Shown: positions 9,562-18,857 of the stretch, in pieces
Position numbering within the stretch: position 1 is the stretch's first letter
How the letters are laid out: each line of letters begins with the position of its first letter
Translations under genes and position numbers: made by a program
Notes under the pieces: model-generated
Database searches by the model: none
Told to the model about the DNA's origin: nothing
Seen by the model: the letters and a program-made list of their open reading frames with translations, nothing else
NCBI RefSeq assembly: GCF_016918735.1
Contig: NZ_JAFFPR010000060.1
Coordinates: 62,001 to 126,000 of the forward strand
DNA length: 64,000 nucleotides
Direction of reading: 5' to 3'
From: Leptospira abararensis
Lineage (GTDB): Bacteria > Spirochaetota > Leptospiria > Leptospirales > Leptospiraceae

Positions 9562-9737
9562 TTGATGATTACTCCTTAGTGAGTTGTTTCCTGAATTTTT
9601 TTCGTACCTGCCGACAAACGAATGCAAGTGAGCAGCCGTTCATACCGACAATTGCAATGAAACTAGTCGTTCTTCTAGGATTTGTCAAATAAAATTGTTA
9701 AATCTAAACGAAAATTGTGTTAAATGTGGTAATTCCA

Positions 9738-10307
9738 ATGAGTCTAATGCCGTCTAAACAACTTTTCCTTATTTGCAGATTGTTTTTGCTATTTGTTCTG
9801 TTTTCGAGCGACCGCTTTGCTCTGGATCGGAAGGTCATTCGTTTTTCAGGCGAATTGGTGCATTGGGATACACTTGGACCCGAACCGCAGTTTCGTTATC
9901 TGGATAGTACGAGCCTCCGAGAAAAAACCGTCTATTGCGACAAAGAGACCATGCAGTTGGTCCTGAAAAAACAGGCCTTTGAAAATCACCATATCGAAGG
10001 AAAAGCCACCCAACTAAACCCCACGTCCGATATTTGGCTTTGTGTCGGTCGTCCCCATGTCTTCCAAAAATTTCAGGTTTCGGTAAGTTCTCCCACCTCT
10101 CAATCCAAAAGGATCCAAGGCCAGGTCATTGAGGCAGATGGGGAAACGGGTCAAATTGTTTATTTAGTCCGGGGAAAACGCTCTTATTTAACCATTGAGC
10201 CCTCTCTGGCAAAGGCAATGGCAGAATCCCTCGCCAAAATGCAAACGGTAGAAATCAACGGAGACTACCGCTATGACAGGATAAAACGCTATTACACAAA
10301 AGATTGA
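9738..10307 (+). CDS. Hypothetical exported protein
   Basis: About 190 residues; not recognised. The N-terminus has a hydrophobic stretch ([16 protein letters not shown]) preceded by a lysine, consistent with a signal peptide or anchor. The rest is soluble, with two possible related halves: [14 protein letters not shown] near the N-terminus and [21 protein letters not shown] later both resemble small beta modules. Starts are possible at 9717 (GTG), 9738 or 9747 (ATG); none has a strong SD. It sits between divergent ompL1 and carA. Confidence 0.6.
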   Translation: MSLMPSKQLFLICRLFLLFVLFSSDRFALDRKVIRFSGELVHWDTLGPEPQFRYLDSTSLREKTVYCDKETMQLVLKKQAFENHHIEGKATQLNPTSDIWLCVGRPHVFQKFQVSVSSPTSQSKRIQGQVIEADGETGQIVYLVRGKRSYLTIEPSLAKAMAESLAKMQTVEINGDYRYDRIKRYYTKD

Positions 10308-10344
10308 TGAATTTTTGTTCGTCATTAGGGCCAGGTTCTTTGGA

Positions 10345-11439
10345 ATGGATTTGATGCAGGCTTTTTTGGTTTTAGCAAACGGAACGGTCATGAAGGGCCG
10401 ATCCTTCGGTGCAAATAAGAATTCGATTGGTGAGGTAGTCTTTAACACCTCAATGGCGGGTTATCAGGAAATCATCACTGACCCCTCTTACAAAGGCCAA
10501 CTCGTGACCCTCACTTATCCCATGATTGGGAACTATGGTATCAATCCAGATGATATGGAATCCGATCGGATCCAGGCCTCGGGACTGATTGTCAAAGAAT
10601 ACGTAAAACGACCATCCAACTTTCAATCCAAGGAAACTCTGAGTGAGTTTCTAATTCGTTTCGGAGTACCCGCGATTGAAGGGATAGACACTCGCAAACT
10701 AACACGCTTAATCCGAAATTCCGGTGCCATGTCCTGTGGGATTTTTATCAGTGAAACTTATGAAGATTCCTTCCTAGAAGCGGTCAAAAATGCACCATCC
10801 ATGGAAGGGCAAGACCTAGCCCAAGTAGTCACTTGTGAAAAACCATATGTCTATGGAGCTCATTCTCCTAGTAAATTCAAACTAGCTGTCTACGATTTTG
10901 GAATCAAACGTAATATACTCAAACTTTTGGATGCAGCAGGTTTCAATGTCCATGTTTTTCCAGCAAAAACAAAGGCAGAAGATTTATTGAAAGAGGGATA
11001 TGATGCTTACTTTCTTTCCAATGGCCCAGGAGATCCAGCTCCCTTAGATTATGCGATTGCGTCAGCAAAGGCCATTATGGATGCAAAAAAACCGCTTTTT
11101 GGGATTTGTTTAGGCCACCAAATCATCGGGCTTGCGCTCGGGAAAAAGACAGCCAAACTTAAGTTTGGTCACCGTGGAGGGAACCATCCCGTTCGAAACG
11201 AAGAAACTGGCAAAATTGAAATCACATCCCAAAATCATGGTTTTCATGTTTTAGGTGAGTCCACAAGCGAGATGCCGATCACAAGGATCAACCTGTTCGA
11301 CAATACAGTGGCTGGTCTAAAAATTGCGGGCCAACCAGTGATGGCAGTCCAATACCACCCGGAAGCATGCCCTGGTCCCCATGACTCAGCCTACCATTTC
11401 CAAGAATTTTATACTATGGTAGAATCTTCTAAATCGTAA
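10345..11439 (+). CDS. carA: Carbamoyl-phosphate synthase small (glutaminase) subunit
   Basis: Glutamine amidotransferase subunit that hydrolyses glutamine and feeds ammonia to CarB for carbamoyl phosphate (pyrimidines, arginine). The N-terminal CPSase domain shows [24 protein letters not shown] and [12 protein letters not shown]. The C-terminal class I amidotransferase has [15 protein letters not shown] sequence, the nucleophile in [11 protein letters not shown], and [13 protein letters not shown] with the His-Glu pair. The start may be 10345 (MDLMQ) or 10354 ([10 protein letters not shown]), the latter closer to the family; SD is weak. carB is not adjacent. Confidence 0.95.
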   Translation: MDLMQAFLVLANGTVMKGRSFGANKNSIGEVVFNTSMAGYQEIITDPSYKGQLVTLTYPMIGNYGINPDDMESDRIQASGLIVKEYVKRPSNFQSKETLSEFLIRFGVPAIEGIDTRKLTRLIRNSGAMSCGIFISETYEDSFLEAVKNAPSMEGQDLAQVVTCEKPYVYGAHSPSKFKLAVYDFGIKRNILKLLDAAGFNVHVFPAKTKAEDLLKEGYDAYFLSNGPGDPAPLDYAIASAKAIMDAKKPLFGICLGHQIIGLALGKKTAKLKFGHRGGNHPVRNEETGKIEITSQNHGFHVLGESTSEMPITRINLFDNTVAGLKIAGQPVMAVQYHPEACPGPHDSAYHFQEFYTMVESSKS

Positions 11440-11465
11440 GATTTGGTAAAAAAGTGAGGCAATTC

Positions 11466-11651
11466 ATGTCATACAATGAAGATAAAAATTTTTGGGGAAT
11501 CCCATACGCAACCGAAATCACTGCAGAAGCATTTGTAAAAGATATTTGGGATCCAAGCACCGAAGAAATCCTAACACCAAAACAATTTTTTGGTCTTGGT
11601 TGGGGAATCAACCTACATGCCCTGGGTCGAAGAGTGGGCGTGATCAAATAA
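11466..11651 (+). CDS. Small conserved protein, DUF5808-like
   Basis: 61-residue acidic/aromatic protein beginning MSYNEDKNFWGIPYATE and ending in FGLGWGINLHALGRRVGVIK. The pattern of an N-terminal W-G-x-x-Y and a C-terminal FGLGW-x-x-N recalls DUF5808, as I remember it; this is not proven. The ATG at 11466 is preferred over an upstream GTG at 11454. The last 39 bases overlap the convergent SGNH-like gene. Confidence 0.55.
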   Translation: MSYNEDKNFWGIPYATEITAEAFVKDIWDPSTEEILTPKQFFGLGWGINLHALGRRVGVIK

Positions 11652-12656
11652 CACCTTTTTCAAAATCTTTGAGAACGCATCTCTTCCTTTTTGGTTGAGA
11701 TGTGTTAGATCCGCAAAATACGAATAATCCTCTAAAAAAACCGACTTAAAATCAATAACAACTACCTTCTTTTTATTAGGGTCAGATGTGATTGTTTTAA
11801 AAAACATATCTGCTACATAGTTAGCGTTTGTTTGAATTATATCCTTTTCCATTTTTGGAGAAAATGGGATGCGAAGGAAAACCACTTCTAAATTTCGTTT
11901 TTCCCACAACCGTAAACATTCCAGCCATAATTGAATCGAAAGATCTCTTCTTCCAGCCAAAACCTGAGTGTTTAAGTTCGGGAATTCTTCTGATTCTTTT
12001 AAAGTCGGATCTTCGCCGATGGACTTCCAAACCCAAGATCCTTGGTCCCTTTTCATACTTTCTTCGATAAACTTAAATTCTTCTATCCTTCGTGGAATGT
12101 CTGTTTGGGCAATCGGGTCATACACCAACCGATTTAGATTTGAGCTTAGTCCAAAATAGGGAAATACTAATACTACCAATTTCCAACTAAAATCAGTTAG
12201 GTTAGAAAAATATGCCTTCCGCAACAAAGGATGAGTGATTGTATAAGAAGATAAATTTCCAAAAGAATAAAACAATTGCCTGCTGGCATCGGTTACAGAG
12301 TTTTTACTAGTATTTAATGGAGAAAGATTTACATAGACTTTTTTTAGTTTAGGGAGTTTATATACCACATCCAAAGAGTCGGAAAGGATTCCCTCAGGTT
12401 GTTGGCTTGGTTTTGGAAGATACAAAACTTCTTCCACTGAAATTCCTTCTATCTCTGCAATTGTATCAGGAGACATCCCACTTACAATTTGACTATCACC
12501 TAATACTAATATTTTTGCATCAGTGGGAATTTTACGTTGTTTAGCAAAAAACCAATAGGAAGACGTTGTCTCACAAAATTGAACCACCCATTCCTCTGTT
12601 AAATGCATTACGAAAGAGAGAAAAAGAAGTGTAAATAAAATATAACGTAACTTCAT
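11613..12656 (-). CDS. SGNH/DltD-AlgX-like accessory protein of an O-acylation pair
   Basis: 347 residues with an N-terminal membrane anchor or signal segment (LRYILFTLLFLSFVMHL) and an SGNH-hydrolase-like extracytoplasmic domain. LVLGDSQIVSGMSP provides the block I GDS motif; near the C-terminus, YSYFADLTHLNQKGRDAFS provides a D-x-x-H block as in AlgJ/AlgX/DltD-type proteins. It follows the MBOAT gene by 8 bases, the standard arrangement for O-acetylation systems in which the MBOAT moves the acyl group across the membrane and the SGNH partner transfers it. The target polymer is unknown. The ATG at 12654-12656 is chosen; longer frames run into the MBOAT gene. Confidence 0.75.
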   Translation of the reverse strand: MKLRYILFTLLFLSFVMHLTEEWVVQFCETTSSYWFFAKQRKIPTDAKILVLGDSQIVSGMSPDTIAEIEGISVEEVLYLPKPSQQPEGILSDSLDVVYKLPKLKKVYVNLSPLNTSKNSVTDASRQLFYSFGNLSSYTITHPLLRKAYFSNLTDFSWKLVVLVFPYFGLSSNLNRLVYDPIAQTDIPRRIEEFKFIEESMKRDQGSWVWKSIGEDPTLKESEEFPNLNTQVLAGRRDLSIQLWLECLRLWEKRNLEVVFLRIPFSPKMEKDIIQTNANYVADMFFKTITSDPNKKKVVVIDFKSVFLEDYSYFADLTHLNQKGRDAFSKILKKVLFDHAHSSTQGM

Positions 12657-12664
12657 GATCGTGT

Positions 12665-14062
12665 TTAAAACTGAAAATAAAAAAAATCCTGTTTTCCAAA
12701 AGGGGAGAATAGGGAAAACCAAACAAACAAAAAGAAAAACATAAGGAGAAATGAATATGGTTTTGTAGATATAAAAAAGTTAGGACGTTCCGTCTTCTTT
12801 CGTTCTTGCCAAAAATCAAATGCTAACAATGGGAATGCAGTGATTAGGATCATCAGTGGAATCGAAGATATTTCTGGCAAATAAGATAGATTTTTTATGA
12901 TTAGTTTTGTCTCTGCGGGAGAATGGATACGAAACAAAAGGAGTCCTAAAGAAAAAGTATAAAAGGTAAAGAAAATTCCTAAAATAGATTGAAACCGGCT
13001 ATTTTCTTTTACAAACCCATATTGTTTTAGGCACCGATAAAGAACCAAACAAAGCCCCAAATACACTCCCCAAATGATAAAACCGTATCCCGCACCATGC
13101 CAAATTCCTGCCAAAAACCAAACAATCATCAAGTTTGCATTTTCTCGAAAGAAACCATGCCTATTCCCACCTAACCTGATGTAGACGTAATCTCGTAGCC
13201 AAGTCGAAAGAGAGATATGCCATTTGGACCAGAACTCAGATGGATTCGAGGAAAAAAATGGTCTTTTGAAATTATTCATCAATTGAAACCCCATCATTTC
13301 AGCAAGACCCAACGCACAAAGAGAATAACCAAAAAAATCTGCATAAACCTGGAAGGCAATCACCGGTGCAACAATCCATAAAATTCCCGGCTCCAGAGAT
13401 TCGAAACTTTGGGCATGGATTTCCACATACCGAGAAAAAGGGTCAGCAATCGTAGACTTAATGAACACACCCCAAATAAAAAGAGAGAGACCGTTCCAAA
13501 TATTTTCTCTCGTGATTGTTTGTTTCGATTCGATTTGAGGGATAAGATTTCCTGGCCTTTCTATCGGACCAAGTAACAATAAGGGAAAAAATAAATCATA
13601 AATGGCAAATGTAAAAAAGTTCTTACATGGCAAAATGCGTTTGTCGTAAACCTCAATCAAATAACTAATATTGTGAAAAGTGTAAAAAGAAATCCCAATG
13701 GGTAATAAAATTTCCGGTTTCCATTCTAATCCGGAAAAACCAAAGCCAATCTTTAAGTCGGAAAACAATTCCCAAACAAAGACAAAATATTTAAAAACAC
13801 CCAAATATAGTAAATTGGATGTTAGACCGAATACAAAAAAAAACTTACGTGTCTGACCTGAGGTCGACAAAAGATACTTCGCCAAACTATAGTTAAACAA
13901 AATAGAAAGTAACAGCAATATAGTGGCATTGGAATTCCATTGCGAGTAGAAATAAATTCCAAACAATAGAAGTAAGTATTTCCGAATTCTGTCAGAAACA
14001 AAATAATAGATTATATAGAAGAATACAAAATGCGTAAGAAAGGAAATTGAGTTAAATAACAC
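12665..14062 (-). CDS. MBOAT family O-acyltransferase (AlgI/DltB-like)
   Basis: 465-residue polytopic membrane protein. The catalytic-region histidine lies in LAGIWHGAGYGFIIWGVYLG, and KWHISLSTWLRDYVYIRLGGNRHG is the second hallmark of AlgI/PatA-type MBOATs. FPLLLLGPIERPGNLIPQ matches the conserved G-P-I-x-R segment. Such proteins move an acyl group across the cytoplasmic membrane for O-acetylation of alginate, peptidoglycan or other glycans. The start appears to be GTG at 14060-14062. Ten bases separate it from the GAF protein upstream, so it may share that transcript. Confidence 0.88.
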   Translation of the reverse strand: MLFNSISFLTHFVFFYIIYYFVSDRIRKYLLLLFGIYFYSQWNSNATILLLLSILFNYSLAKYLLSTSGQTRKFFFVFGLTSNLLYLGVFKYFVFVWELFSDLKIGFGFSGLEWKPEILLPIGISFYTFHNISYLIEVYDKRILPCKNFFTFAIYDLFFPLLLLGPIERPGNLIPQIESKQTITRENIWNGLSLFIWGVFIKSTIADPFSRYVEIHAQSFESLEPGILWIVAPVIAFQVYADFFGYSLCALGLAEMMGFQLMNNFKRPFFSSNPSEFWSKWHISLSTWLRDYVYIRLGGNRHGFFRENANLMIVWFLAGIWHGAGYGFIIWGVYLGLCLVLYRCLKQYGFVKENSRFQSILGIFFTFYTFSLGLLLFRIHSPAETKLIIKNLSYLPEISSIPLMILITAFPLLAFDFWQERKKTERPNFFISTKPYSFLLMFFFLFVWFSLFSPFGKQDFFYFQF

Positions 14063-14072
14063 AGGTCGTTAC

Positions 14073-16307
14073 TTAGGCTTCTTCAACCATTTCCAAAAAT
14101 TGGTTTTTGTCCTTGGTGTCATCTGGATAAGATAAATTCAAAACTCGGTAAGTTGCACGGAAAGATCCGATGATGGCTTCTTCTTTTTTCGCAAAAGATG
14201 ATTTGATTTTTTTAATCACAACATCTGTTTCTTCTTTGTCTTTTCCATGAAGAACCATAGCGAACTTCCCTTGCCCTACTCTTGTGAAAAAATCCAATTC
14301 TCCGATATGATCCATCATAGTTTTTCGTAATGCATCCGCGTAACGAGCAAATGTTCCCGCACCTACTAAATGGACCATTCTGGAAACATTTTGAATTTTA
14401 AATAAGGAAACAGTAAAATTCAAATTCATCTGTGAGGCTTTTTCGATTTCGCTCAAAATTCGAGATTCTAATGGATTGAATGGATTTCTAAATAATGCTT
14501 CTTTTTCCTGTAAAATAAGGAGGTTTGCAAAAACGGGAGCAGAAGTTTCGAGTAATGTTACGGCTACATCTCTTGTGGTATCAGTCCAAGCAGAGCCAGT
14601 TGAATGCACAATGACCATCCCTACAAGCCAATTCAAATTAATGATTGGTAGAATTGTAAATTCGCTCATGATACCTAATTCATCATTTGTAAAAATTGAT
14701 TTTAATTCAGCATCTTCTCTGAAGTTCTCTAATTTATAAACCCCAGGAACGTTAGAAACCATACCAACAATATCAGAATCTTTACTGAGTTTAAAATCTT
14801 TGGCCCGTTCCGGTAAAATAAAATTGGAACCAAATACAATATAGTCGGATCTGGATTCAGAATCCAAAACCAAGAACGAGAATTGTTTTACACCGAGTTT
14901 ATTTTTTATATTATCAACCAAAAGATCATAAGCTTCATCCATTTTGCGAACGCGCGCAAAATCGCGAGCTGATTGCAAAACGGATTCATTGATTTCAATG
15001 ACTTCTTTTGCTTGTAATAAACTGTCATTCATCAATTCAAATTCAGATACCCTTTCAAATACAGAACCCGCAATATCGCCTACAATTTTTGCAAATTCTA
15101 AGTCATCGGTAATGTATTCCTCGCCATTGATTAGTTTTCCAAGAGATAATACTCCAAAACACTTTTGACCATGCCGAATCGGAACAAGGATTTCAGAACC
15201 CATTTCATTTAATAATTTCAATTCTCGATTAGGCAACCGAGAAGATTTAAATTCACCGGCATAAATGACAGTTTCTGAATCGGCTATTCGAGAATAAATT
15301 TCATCATTAGGAGATAAATACCAACTATCTTTCGATTGGATCCCTTGCGCAGCAACAGCTTCCCATTTAGGATTTTTGGGATTTGTAGAGGTAAGAACCA
15401 CCACCGAATTACAGCCAACTTGTCCAATCAGACTATAAACTAGATTGTCAAAATAATCAGAAAATTCTTTGGAAGAAGCAATTTCCTTTGTGATCTCAAA
15501 GATGGCTTGGTAGTTCTCAATTCTTTTTTTGGAGGCGAGATGATACGACATGGGGGCAGTACCAAAATCAGATTCATCATCAAAGAGTACGTCTTCTCCT
15601 ATAGGAGCCGGATCTTCTTTTATGGGTCTCAGTGGCTGTTTTGCTGCTTCTTTTTTTGCATCGTTCTCCCACTCATCAAATATATTGACTTCTGGAAGTG
15701 GGGCCTCTGGTTCCGAAATATCATCATGATAATCCCGATCGATAAGATCATCATCAAACTTTGGTTCGCTGGATTTCGGGAGATCGGGTTCTATTAGTGG
15801 TTCTGAATCAGTTTCTGGTAGTATTGCATCTTCTGCAGTTAAATCTGGAGAAGATTCATCAAAAGAAGGCAAATCAAAATCTAAATCAGGTTCCGCTAAA
15901 GTCTCCGGTTCGGAATCTTCATCAGAAATCGGTTGGTAGTCGCTTGGGCTATCATCTAAATCGTTTTCTAATTGTGGGAGCGGATTTTCGTCCCAGGCTT
16001 CATCAGCTAACCCACCGAAGTCGGCATCTGTTAGTTCAGGTATATCGCTTAGATCAAATTCTTCTTCCCCATCAGGACTTGGGAGATCTCCAATTTCTGT
16101 AGCGAGTGTATCCGGGAAACTATCGTCTAACCAATCCGAGTCGGAATCTACCACAGGTATCGAGTCTTTTTTTTGTGGAACTGTTTCTTCACGAAAATGT
16201 TCCGCTTTTTTCAATAAAGACGGTTTGTCCTTCGAGTTTACTGGAGATTTTGGAGCCTGAGAACCCGAAGTTTTTTTAATTTCTTCGGCTCTATCGAGAA
16301 GTCCCAC
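14073..16307 (-). CDS. Acidic GAF-GAF protein with degenerate GGDEF domain
   Basis: 744 residues. Residues 1-45 contain two copies of a short helix motif (LLDRAEEIKK at 3-12, LLKKAEHFRE at 31-40). Residues about 50-245 are low-complexity and strongly acidic, probably disordered. Two GAF-like domains follow (about 265-420, with ILVPIRHGQKCFGVLSLG, and about 440-600, with ILPIINLNWLVGMVIVHS). The C-terminus (about 612-744) has the fold pattern of a GGDEF domain, but VGQGKF (677-682) replaces GGDEF, so cyclic-di-GMP synthesis is unlikely. Start is GTG at 16305-16307 with a GGAG SD, one base after the preceding gene. Likely a signalling or sensory hub; no ligand can be assigned. Confidence 0.75.
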   Translation of the reverse strand: MGLLDRAEEIKKTSGSQAPKSPVNSKDKPSLLKKAEHFREETVPQKKDSIPVVDSDSDWLDDSFPDTLATEIGDLPSPDGEEEFDLSDIPELTDADFGGLADEAWDENPLPQLENDLDDSPSDYQPISDEDSEPETLAEPDLDFDLPSFDESSPDLTAEDAILPETDSEPLIEPDLPKSSEPKFDDDLIDRDYHDDISEPEAPLPEVNIFDEWENDAKKEAAKQPLRPIKEDPAPIGEDVLFDDESDFGTAPMSYHLASKKRIENYQAIFEITKEIASSKEFSDYFDNLVYSLIGQVGCNSVVVLTSTNPKNPKWEAVAAQGIQSKDSWYLSPNDEIYSRIADSETVIYAGEFKSSRLPNRELKLLNEMGSEILVPIRHGQKCFGVLSLGKLINGEEYITDDLEFAKIVGDIAGSVFERVSEFELMNDSLLQAKEVIEINESVLQSARDFARVRKMDEAYDLLVDNIKNKLGVKQFSFLVLDSESRSDYIVFGSNFILPERAKDFKLSKDSDIVGMVSNVPGVYKLENFREDAELKSIFTNDELGIMSEFTILPIINLNWLVGMVIVHSTGSAWTDTTRDVAVTLLETSAPVFANLLILQEKEALFRNPFNPLESRILSEIEKASQMNLNFTVSLFKIQNVSRMVHLVGAGTFARYADALRKTMMDHIGELDFFTRVGQGKFAMVLHGKDKEETDVVIKKIKSSFAKKEEAIIGSFRATYRVLNLSYPDDTKDKNQFLEMVEEA

Positions 16308-16308
16308 T

Positions 16309-18546
16309 TTATAACTCCAATTCTTTCATCATTTTTTTGTATAACTCGAAGTATTGCGATTTCGAGAACTCTCGGATCACTTCGTCAGGAAGATTTCCGA
16401 GTAGGTTGTCTAAATAACCTAAAACCTTTTTCCGATCACCAACAGATAAATTATCTCCCCCTGCATCGGCAAAAGCCTCGGCGGAAGATTGTTTTGATTC
16501 TGTGGTAGATACATCCAATTTACGAAGTTCTTCCAATGGAGAAAGTTTTCCTTCCATTGCATACTCATCTAAATCAACTTCATACTCTTCTGAATCATCA
16601 GAGGCAAGGGTTGGAACTCTGGTTTCTTTAGGTTCGTTAGTTGTTAAATCAAAACTGTCATCGATTGTGGGATCAGAAGGTAAGTCTCCAAAGTCAAACT
16701 CATCTTCATGTTCCACTAAGTTTTCGGCATCGTCTGCAGTAAGATCGAAATCGGAAGGTTCTTCGTTTCCGGTTTGTTCTGATAAAGAAAACTCTTCTTC
16801 AACCGGAAGGTCAGCAATGTCTTCTAAACCTTCTCCAGGAAGTTCTTCACCTAAAATTTCATCTAAACTTTCAGGGGAAAGAGTAACGTCTTCCTGTTCG
16901 ACATCCTCTTCTTCAGAGGCTGTGATGTTTTCTAGTTCCTCCATTGACAAAGCAATGGACTCATCTTCTTCCTCTTCCGCCAATACGTCTGATTTCGGAG
17001 CAAGTTCTTCTTCATAAGGGAGTGGAGCACGATCGAAACTATCCACCAGCTCCTCTTCAGAACTTTCTTCTGCATCAGAGGCAATGGATTCTAACTCTTC
17101 CATAGAAAGAGCAATTGGGCCTTCGTCGTCGTCCGAAGATTCGAAACCTTCCATTTGACCTTCGAGACCTTCTTCCGAGTTTTCTGAATTTTCCAGATCC
17201 GATTCCGGTTCACCTAAAGCAAAATCAAAGTCGTCACCAAGATCAGTGTCCAATTCATGCGTTTCTTCCATTTCCGAATCTACCGATTCTTCTACTGGAT
17301 CACCAGCAATGATATTTCCAAGTTCGTCTGGACTTAAGGTGATGGATTCGTCTTCTAATTCTTCATTTAAGATATCAGAAGCCGGTTCTTCAAAGTCTTC
17401 TTCGATTGCCTCACCAGAGATATTTTCTAATTCTTCTAAAGATAGAGTGAGAGGTCCTTCATCCTCTTCTTCCTCCGAAGACTCAGTTTCTTCGGCAGGT
17501 TCAAACTCTCCACCTAACAGATCAAAGGAACTTTCTTCATCTTCATCTGAAAAACTAGGAAGGTCAGATTCATCATCTGTGGTTAAAAATTCTTCTTCTG
17601 AGCCAAGGGTTTCTTCTAAGCTGGCTTCACCACCAGCTCCAAGAATGTTGCCTAATTCTTCGTCAGAGAGAGTTAGATTTTCGTCTTCTTTGGTTTTGCC
17701 AAATAACTCTTCTTCTTCAGGATCCACAAGAGGTTTAAAAGTGGAATCTTCTTCCGCTGTCCCTGGACCTAAATCATCTTTAGGTGTGAATGTATCTTCT
17801 GCATCATGGTCTGTTAAATCAAACTCAGGTTTTCCTTCTTCATCAAAGGAAAGGTTGGTATCAATTTCGGAATCATCCAAATCTAAATCTAGATCGGAAT
17901 CTTCATCGATAAGAGCATGTTCTTCTTCATCAAACTGAGAACGATCTGGTTCTCCTGAATGGTCTTCTTCTTCTAAATCACCCGTAATATTTTCGAGTTC
18001 TTCCAAAGATAGAGAAATAGGACCTTCCTCTTCTTCTAAATCTTGTTTTGGTTTTTTAGAAGTTAGGATTCCATCTTCACCGTTGAGTATCGATTCGATT
18101 TCTTTATCAAGATCAATCAAATCATCATCGAATTCTAATTCAAGATCATCTTCATCAGTATCGTTAGCGTTATAAGATTGTTTGGATTTATTAGGAGTTT
18201 TGTTTTGTTCTTTTTCCGATTCTTCTTCGTAATCAGAAAAATCTGCATGAATGTCTTCATCATGTAAAATGGGATCTTCTTCCCCAAGTAAATTAAGGTC
18301 AGAATCTAAATCGATATCTAATAAATCGTCATAGGTATCGGAGGAGGCAACCATATCCGATATGGAATCGTCTTCATCATCAAATCCAGAAATATCATCT
18401 AGGTTTGGGGCTTCAATCCCTGGCGACACATCCATATCATCATCGCCCATATCAAAATCATCCAAATCTAAGGAAAACGAGTCTTCATCGAGCACAGGTT
18501 CGATGTTATCTAGATCTTCGTTTTTATTCTTTTCTTGATCCGCCAT
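16309..18546 (-). CDS. Large acidic protein with seven repeated LS-x-EEL-x-NI motifs
   Basis: 745 residues, extremely rich in Asp/Glu/Ser and predicted disordered for most of its length. A 13-residue motif recurs at about 176-188, 290-303, 365-377, 401-413, 477-489, 530-542 and 553-566: hydrophobic-S/T/A-L-S-x-E/D-E-L-x-N/S/E-I, for example ISLSLEELENIT and ITLSPDELGNII; residues 668-680 may be an eighth, weak copy. The only ordered-looking region is the C-terminus (700-745, VGDRKKVLGYLDNLLGNLP then EFSKSQYFELYKKMM). No known enzyme domain. It looks like a multivalent scaffold. It lies between an SLBB-like membrane protein (9 bases) and the GAF protein (1 base), surely co-transcribed. No function is known to me. 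Confidence 0.75.
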   Translation of the reverse strand: MADQEKNKNEDLDNIEPVLDEDSFSLDLDDFDMGDDDMDVSPGIEAPNLDDISGFDDEDDSISDMVASSDTYDDLLDIDLDSDLNLLGEEDPILHDEDIHADFSDYEEESEKEQNKTPNKSKQSYNANDTDEDDLELEFDDDLIDLDKEIESILNGEDGILTSKKPKQDLEEEEGPISLSLEELENITGDLEEEDHSGEPDRSQFDEEEHALIDEDSDLDLDLDDSEIDTNLSFDEEGKPEFDLTDHDAEDTFTPKDDLGPGTAEEDSTFKPLVDPEEEELFGKTKEDENLTLSDEELGNILGAGGEASLEETLGSEEEFLTTDDESDLPSFSDEDEESSFDLLGGEFEPAEETESSEEEEDEGPLTLSLEELENISGEAIEEDFEEPASDILNEELEDESITLSPDELGNIIAGDPVEESVDSEMEETHELDTDLGDDFDFALGEPESDLENSENSEEGLEGQMEGFESSDDDEGPIALSMEELESIASDAEESSEEELVDSFDRAPLPYEEELAPKSDVLAEEEEDESIALSMEELENITASEEEDVEQEDVTLSPESLDEILGEELPGEGLEDIADLPVEEEFSLSEQTGNEEPSDFDLTADDAENLVEHEDEFDFGDLPSDPTIDDSFDLTTNEPKETRVPTLASDDSEEYEVDLDEYAMEGKLSPLEELRKLDVSTTESKQSSAEAFADAGGDNLSVGDRKKVLGYLDNLLGNLPDEVIREFSKSQYFELYKKMMKELEL

Positions 18547-18555
18547 TCGCCTCGG

Positions 18556-18852
18556 TTACCGTTTTCCCAAATTTAGTATCTGGCCATCCTCTAACGGCTG
18601 TTCCAAGATACTGTCCTCCGTTTTGATTTGCGCTCCGGGTACATACCCACCCGCCATTTCAATTAAATCCTTTCCATTCGAACCTGCGTCCAATGAATAA
18701 AACCCAGGGTTCAATACTGGCCCCTCAATTTTAACACGAATCGGCTCTTCGGAATAGATTCTTTTTCGCAAATCAGGGTTTTCCTTTAAGTAATAGAATC
18801 CGGCAAATAGTATCGATACCAATACAAAACGTCGAATCCAATCTACAGCCAA
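18556..18852 (-). CDS. Small membrane-anchored SLBB-like protein
   Basis: 98 residues: one N-terminal transmembrane helix (FVLVSILFAGFYYL), then a small domain with IRVKIEGPVLNPGFYSLDAGSNGKDLIEMAGGY, which matches the SLBB pattern (V-x-G-x-V-x-x-P-G-x-Y) seen in polysaccharide export and ComEA-type proteins. The start is TTG at 18850-18852 behind an AGAGGGGG SD. It lies 47 bases after atpC and heads the block of two acidic proteins. It could serve as a membrane anchor; the function is inferred only from fold. Confidence 0.7.
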   Translation of the reverse strand: MAVDWIRRFVLVSILFAGFYYLKENPDLRKRIYSEEPIRVKIEGPVLNPGFYSLDAGSNGKDLIEMAGGYVPGAQIKTEDSILEQPLEDGQILNLGKR

Positions 18853-18857
18853 AGGAA

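Noticed and set aside
16502..17938. Long plus-strand serine-rich frames opposite the acidic protein
   Set aside because: They mirror GAA/GAT/TCT-rich codons of the minus-strand gene; composition is pure Ser/Asn-rich shadow with no SD and no domain.
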